Assembly (NCBI GenBank): GCA_964441025.1
Contig: CAYTXG010000010.1
Location: forward strand, 6,355 to 70,354
Direction: 5' to 3'
Length of the DNA: 64,000 nt
Source: JAAZIN01 sp964441025
GTDB lineage: Bacteria > Bacillota > Dethiobacteria > DTU022
Under the pieces are notes generated by a model. It was given only the letters and a program-made list of their open reading frames with translations, searched no databases and was not told where the DNA came from. Made by a program: the position numbers and the translations under genes. This document shows, piece after piece, positions 60,449 through 64,000 of the stretch (positions within the stretch are counted from its first letter, which is position 1; every line of letters starts with the position of its first letter).

Positions 60449-61921
60449 ATGGAAAAGATAATTGACCTGATCCATTCCGGTTATCTATCTGATTGGAATC
60501 GGCGCAGTCAAGATGCCTTTGATGAACTATTTGGTTCTGCTGCAGGAAGATATCCAGAAAGGGCCAGGCAATCAATAACTCTGAGGGCACCTGAGTTCCG
60601 ATCTGGCTCAGGTGGCGTCCCCTTTGCGGCATTGATTGATCCTTCTAATCCTGATTCGGGCGCATTTGGCGGCATGAGTTTTGTCATTTTCCCCATGGAA
60701 AGCCGACCGGCTTTACTAGGCATGGTTATCGGCACCCAGGGGCTTAGCCCTGATGAAGAGGTTCTTGCGCGTCCAGGCCATGGCCGCAAGGTGGTCGCCA
60801 TCTGCAACTGGCTCAACAAACAACATGGCCAGGGGAAAATGGTGGCCTGGGCCAAGCAGGATCCAGCCCGCATTGATCTAGATATGCCTGGGAATATCAA
60901 GACCCTTTTTGCCGATTATCAGCCCATTTTTAATCGGTACGGCAGAGTTATCTATGGGTTTTATGCACCAAGCGAGGATCGCCTAGGTACAGAAGAATGC
61001 CTCAAGGCTTACCTTGATCTGATGTTCTCAGAAAGGGGCTTTCAGCCTTTGAAAGGGGCTGAAGAAGATGCCCGGCGGATTCGAACCGCATATTACGCTT
61101 GCATGCTTCCAGATTGCAGTTTAGACGAGGTAGCTGCCCTGCTAGAACGGCGTAAATATGTGGTTCTCCAGGGGCCGCCTGGTACAGGGAAAACCCGCAT
61201 GGCTCTAGAGCTGCTAGAAGCTATATATCAGGATAATGGGATGACGATTCAATTTCATCCCAACACAACTTATGAGGGCTTCATAGGCGGGCTAGCTCCT
61301 CTCCATTCTGAGGGCGAGTTGGGGCTACATTTTGCCCCTAAGCCGGGATTCCTGATGGAGGCTGCCTCAAAAGCTGCGGCACAAAAGGATAGGCCTTACC
61401 TATTACTAATTGATGAGATCAACCGTGCCGATTTGGCCAAGGTGCTCGGTGAGGCGATATATCTTTTGGAGCCAACAGAAAGCGGACGCACACTCGACTT
61501 ACCCTATGATTTTGGAATTCCTATGCGTTCACAGCTTACGCTCCCAGCTAATTTACATATTTTAGGTACGATGAACAGTTCTGACCGCAGCATTGCTATT
61601 GTAGATATAGCTGTCCGCCGACGTTTTGCTTTCCTAAAATTGTGGCCCCAGACAGCGGTAGTTGAGACTCACGGTTGCGAATTTATGCAGCGCGCTTTTC
61701 AAGAACTCCTAAATATATTTGTGGAATATGCCGGCAAGGAAACTTTAGATTTGCTGCCTGGCCACTCTTATTTTCTCGAAAAGGAATCAGGGCAAGCCAT
61801 CACTTCATTGCAGGTCAACCTAGTACCGCTGCTGGAAGAATACCTTAATCAGGGTTATGTGGCCTCTTTTGCAGATTCCATTCAAGCATACTTGCAGTGG
61901 TTGGAGAGTGCTTCAACATGA
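60449..61921 (+). CDS. mcrB: McrB-like GTPase/ATPase of a type IV restriction system
   Basis: This 490-residue protein has an N-terminal recognition-type domain (about 1-215, DUF3578/MrcB-like), then an AAA+ motor: Walker A GPPGTGKTRM near 241-250, LLLIDEINRADLAKVLGEA near 320 and LGTMNSSDRSIAIVDIAVRR with sensor and arginine-finger residues. McrB uses nucleotide hydrolysis to move along DNA with modified bases and drives cleavage by McrC. AAGGGGGA precedes the ATG. Its stop overlaps the mcrC ATG (ATGA). Confidence 0.9.
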   Translation: MEKIIDLIHSGYLSDWNRRSQDAFDELFGSAAGRYPERARQSITLRAPEFRSGSGGVPFAALIDPSNPDSGAFGGMSFVIFPMESRPALLGMVIGTQGLSPDEEVLARPGHGRKVVAICNWLNKQHGQGKMVAWAKQDPARIDLDMPGNIKTLFADYQPIFNRYGRVIYGFYAPSEDRLGTEECLKAYLDLMFSERGFQPLKGAEEDARRIRTAYYACMLPDCSLDEVAALLERRKYVVLQGPPGTGKTRMALELLEAIYQDNGMTIQFHPNTTYEGFIGGLAPLHSEGELGLHFAPKPGFLMEAASKAAAQKDRPYLLLIDEINRADLAKVLGEAIYLLEPTESGRTLDLPYDFGIPMRSQLTLPANLHILGTMNSSDRSIAIVDIAVRRRFAFLKLWPQTAVVETHGCEFMQRAFQELLNIFVEYAGKETLDLLPGHSYFLEKESGQAITSLQVNLVPLLEEYLNQGYVASFADSIQAYLQWLESAST

Positions 61922-63087
61922 GTTTAACCAAGTTAATCCGTGAAACTGCCTGTTTTGAGACAAAGGACAACTCTTCATTAATACTACCGGCTACCTTTCT
62001 GCTTAAAGGTGCGATATCAAGAGATTCTCGGGGTCAATCTGCCCATCTGGCCCAGCAGTTTCTCGACCAAAATAGGGGTATATTAACGGACTTCTGCATC
62101 GATGGCCATGTGGGTTATGATGGCTCTTCAGTAGCCATTCATATGCAAATAGATGGCCAGGTCGGTGCCTTACCTCTGCTATCTCCAACCAGTGGCCGAC
62201 CAGATTACGGACTGGTGATTAAACCGCGCTTCGGTTGGCAGGGTATTGGACCTATGCTAGGAGCTATGGGGTGGAAGGTTCTACCCGATCCCTTACCCTT
62301 GCCATTGCTGCCCCGATCAGATCGAAAGGTTCCTCCTTGGGTACTTTCGTCAACAATCCTACTCCGCCTGCAGAGACTTTTGCATCAATTGGAGCGTCGT
62401 TTTGAATATACAGAGTCCAACTTAGGCGCCCCTAGAGGACAGGTAAATTGGGATAAATATGCTATCGCTAAACTCACCCGGGCCGACTTTTTAAGCATTC
62501 CTTGCCGATTTCCGGATTTACGCGATGACAGGGAGCTTAAGGCAGCGATACACTTTACCTTACAGAAACAGCTATCCGGTCTGCAAAGCCAGCGGACGGT
62601 CGGCGTTGTGGTCTTGCAGCTTCTGAAGTTGTGCCAGGAACTATTGGAAAAAGTTCGCGATGTCCCCGCTCTACAACCAAGCCCAAAAACCCTAAGCGGT
62701 TGGTTCCGGCGCCATCTTGGTACAAAAGTATTTCGTGATGGCATCCAGGCCGTTGAATGGACAGCGGACGATCGGGGACTAGCCGGCCTGGGGGATTTGC
62801 AGGGGCTACCCTGGATTCTCCCCATGGATATTTTTTTTGAAGCCTGGGTTGAGACAGTGGTCAGGTGGCTGGCTGGACGTACCGGTGGATTTATTAGAAC
62901 AGGGCGTCAGCGGCAGACCATTACACCGCTAAGCTGGTCCCCACCATACCTGGGCTCGCAGCGCTATCTACTCCCCGATATTGTCCTGGAGCGGGATCAA
63001 GAGACGATCATATTTGATGCAAAGTATAAAAATCATTGGGAGGAGCTGAGCCGTGAAGGGTGGCTTGATTTAGGTAAGCAACTGTGA
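61918..63087 (+). CDS. mcrC: McrC-like nuclease, cut short by an in-frame TGA
   Basis: This is the 389-residue front part of McrC. It has an N-terminal domain that contacts McrB, then the PD-(D/E)XK nuclease core with YLLPDIV and IIFDAKYK (Asp367). It stops at TGA 63085-63087 in WLDLGKQL, just before a motif that continues in the same frame as ERHRTDLLQVLAYSTIYPS, a conserved McrC region. The TGA could come from CGA (Arg) by one C-to-T change. Without the tail the nuclease fold is incomplete, so the system is probably inactive here. Confidence 0.82.
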   Translation: MSLTKLIRETACFETKDNSSLILPATFLLKGAISRDSRGQSAHLAQQFLDQNRGILTDFCIDGHVGYDGSSVAIHMQIDGQVGALPLLSPTSGRPDYGLVIKPRFGWQGIGPMLGAMGWKVLPDPLPLPLLPRSDRKVPPWVLSSTILLRLQRLLHQLERRFEYTESNLGAPRGQVNWDKYAIAKLTRADFLSIPCRFPDLRDDRELKAAIHFTLQKQLSGLQSQRTVGVVVLQLLKLCQELLEKVRDVPALQPSPKTLSGWFRRHLGTKVFRDGIQAVEWTADDRGLAGLGDLQGLPWILPMDIFFEAWVETVVRWLAGRTGGFIRTGRQRQTITPLSWSPPYLGSQRYLLPDIVLERDQETIIFDAKYKNHWEELSREGWLDLGKQL

Positions 63088-63339
63088 GAGCGTCATCGCA
63101 CTGACCTTCTTCAGGTTTTAGCCTACTCGACTATCTATCCGAGCAAGAGGGTGGTTTGCTGTCTGGCTTATCCCTGCCGCTTGCAGACCTGGCATTCGCT
63201 GCTCCGGCGACAGCGTCCCTTCCATAAAGCTTCAGTTCGCGCTGGCTCCCGCCGGGTCGACCTTATCCTGACTGCTGTACCCATGGGGCTTAACCCCGAG
63301 GAAATTTGTCCGGTATTGGATAACGCTCTAAGTGCGTAG
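63088..63339 (+). pseudogene. Distal part of mcrC after the in-frame stop
   Basis: The same frame continues for 83 codons to TAG 63337-63339, reading HRTDLLQVLAYS, VVCCLAYPC and VDLILTAVPM. This is the typical end of McrC. A GTG at 63151 could start a fragment but has no proper SD. Full-length McrC would be about 473 residues. Confidence 0.7.
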
Positions 63340-64000
63340 CATGGTATGTCTCCCCTTAAAGCTTGTCGAACCTCTTATTTACGGTTAAAATTAGATTAGT
63401 CAAAATCCTGTGCCAGAGAGCATTTGTGAATTTCCCTAACGTTGTGCAACTACTGTTGTACACATTCAATAGGTTTGCTTATAATTGCGATCAGTTTGGC
63501 TTGACCAGAAGCTGGCATTAATATATATGAGGAAAGTAGGTAAAATCGAATTCTGACAGATGAGCTGATAGAAAAGATAATGCGGTTTTGACGAATGGCT
63601 CATGCATTACCATGACCGGTCCATCCGGCAGCTACAGAGTCCAGATTACTACCCGAATGGTAATTATATTAACTGGCATGTTCGGGAGGTGCTCCGAGGT
63701 CCCTCGAGGTATACTGTTGAATAATGGTTGAGATAGCTCTTGTGCAAAAAGTAGGTAATACAGCAGATTGCCTTGAATGAAAGTGATTCACATTATTCAG
63801 ATATGGTCATTTAGTAATCAGGCTCATGGAGCGGATTGAAATAAACATGCCTTGACCAATGGGGAGGTGGAAAAGTGTCTTTCCCCAGGTGGCAGGGAAA
63901 TAAAAGAAACCCCCAAGGACTTAATGTCGTAAGGGGTTTCTCCTATACCGAAAGGATAATTAATCCCCAAGTGAGGCGATTAATTCCATCTCTATCTTTG
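63340..64000. other. Terminal region without a clear gene
   Basis: Only one coding trace is visible: an open stretch 63581-63724 reading DEWLMHYHDRSIRQLQ, SPDYYPNGNYINWHVREVL and so on, without an SD, possibly a relic. Two similar TTGTGCA/TTGTACACA motifs sit near 63442-63466. A minus-strand terminator lies at 63906-63940. Confidence 0.35.
63906..63940 (-). terminator. Terminator for a leftward gene beyond the window
   Basis: GAAACCCC and GGGGTTTC pair around 19 bases. On the minus strand it is followed by TTTTATTTC. No minus-strand gene lies between it and the window edge, so it probably ends a gene starting to the right. Confidence 0.5.

Noticed and set aside
63085..63087. The in-frame TGA of mcrC as selenocysteine
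   Set aside because: McrC is not a redox enzyme, no SECIS-like hairpin follows, and a CGA-to-TGA change explains it.
1..64000. tRNA or rRNA genes
   Set aside because: No cloverleaf with CCA-adjacent acceptor or rRNA signature was recognised on reading either strand.

Overview
The window looks like the chromosome of an anaerobic, GC-rich member of the Bacillota (Clostridia-like). Pointers are a Gram-positive LPXTG surface protein, strong Shine-Dalgarno (SD) sequences with many GTG/TTG starts, a B12-dependent ribonucleotide reductase, a corrinoid methyl-transfer cluster, a tungsten/molybdenum aldehyde:ferredoxin oxidoreductase, PadR and MarR regulators, YhaN/YhaO and endonuclease Q. No rRNA or tRNA gene was seen.

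Layout. 0-5.6 kb: a class III aminotransferase fused to an acyl-ACP-reductase-like domain, a REP-type (RAYT) transposase bracketed by copies of a palindromic repeat, and two lipoprotein genes (one M23 peptidase). 5.8-11.6 kb: a marR-MATE operon and an ABC exporter with a NarL-type two-component system. 11.8-23 kb: a serpin lipoprotein, MscL, class II ribonucleotide reductase, a 1442-residue LPRTG adhesin and an acyl-CoA synthetase. 23-28.6 kb (minus strand): alanine dehydrogenase, small membrane proteins and lipoproteins, a DUF5058 membrane pair and an M20 peptidase. 28.7-37.2 kb: a complete shikimate/Phe/Tyr operon (aroF, tyrA, aroB, aroA, aroC, pheA, aroE-aroK fusion, aroQ) behind a Phe/Tyr-rich leader peptide with mutually exclusive RNA hairpins. 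37.3-42.9 kb: ECF sigma/anti-sigma, corrinoid methyl-transfer genes and a padR-DUF2812 pair. 43-49.4 kb: yhaN-yhaO and endonuclease Q (DNA repair). 49.6-52.2 kb: AOR with two MoaD/ThiS-like proteins. 52.7-63.4 kb: an accessory, defence-like region with a RelE-domain/UvrD helicase, an AT-rich AAA+/phosphoribosyltransferase-like gene split by a one-base frameshift, a duplicated helicase 3' end, and an mcrBC pair whose mcrC carries an in-frame TGA.

Two themes recur. First, an approximately 29-bp palindromic repeat (arms TGAGTCAA / TTGACTCA around a GGGGACGG core) occurs 11 times between 2.8 and 47.9 kb, nearly always at gene 3' ends, where it supplies stop codons or a short ESRGR tail; it is absent from the last 16 kb. 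The RAYT gene sits among copies and is the natural candidate for mobilising it. Second, the right end shows decay and exchange: frameshift, nonsense codon, gene remnants, lower GC and a duplicated flank.

The best candidates for undescribed biology are the AAA+/PRTase-like protein inside the duplicated helicase ends, the aromatic leader-peptide attenuator, the aminotransferase-acyl reductase fusion, and the repeat's role at stop codons, including a ghost second copy of the aroC 3' end.
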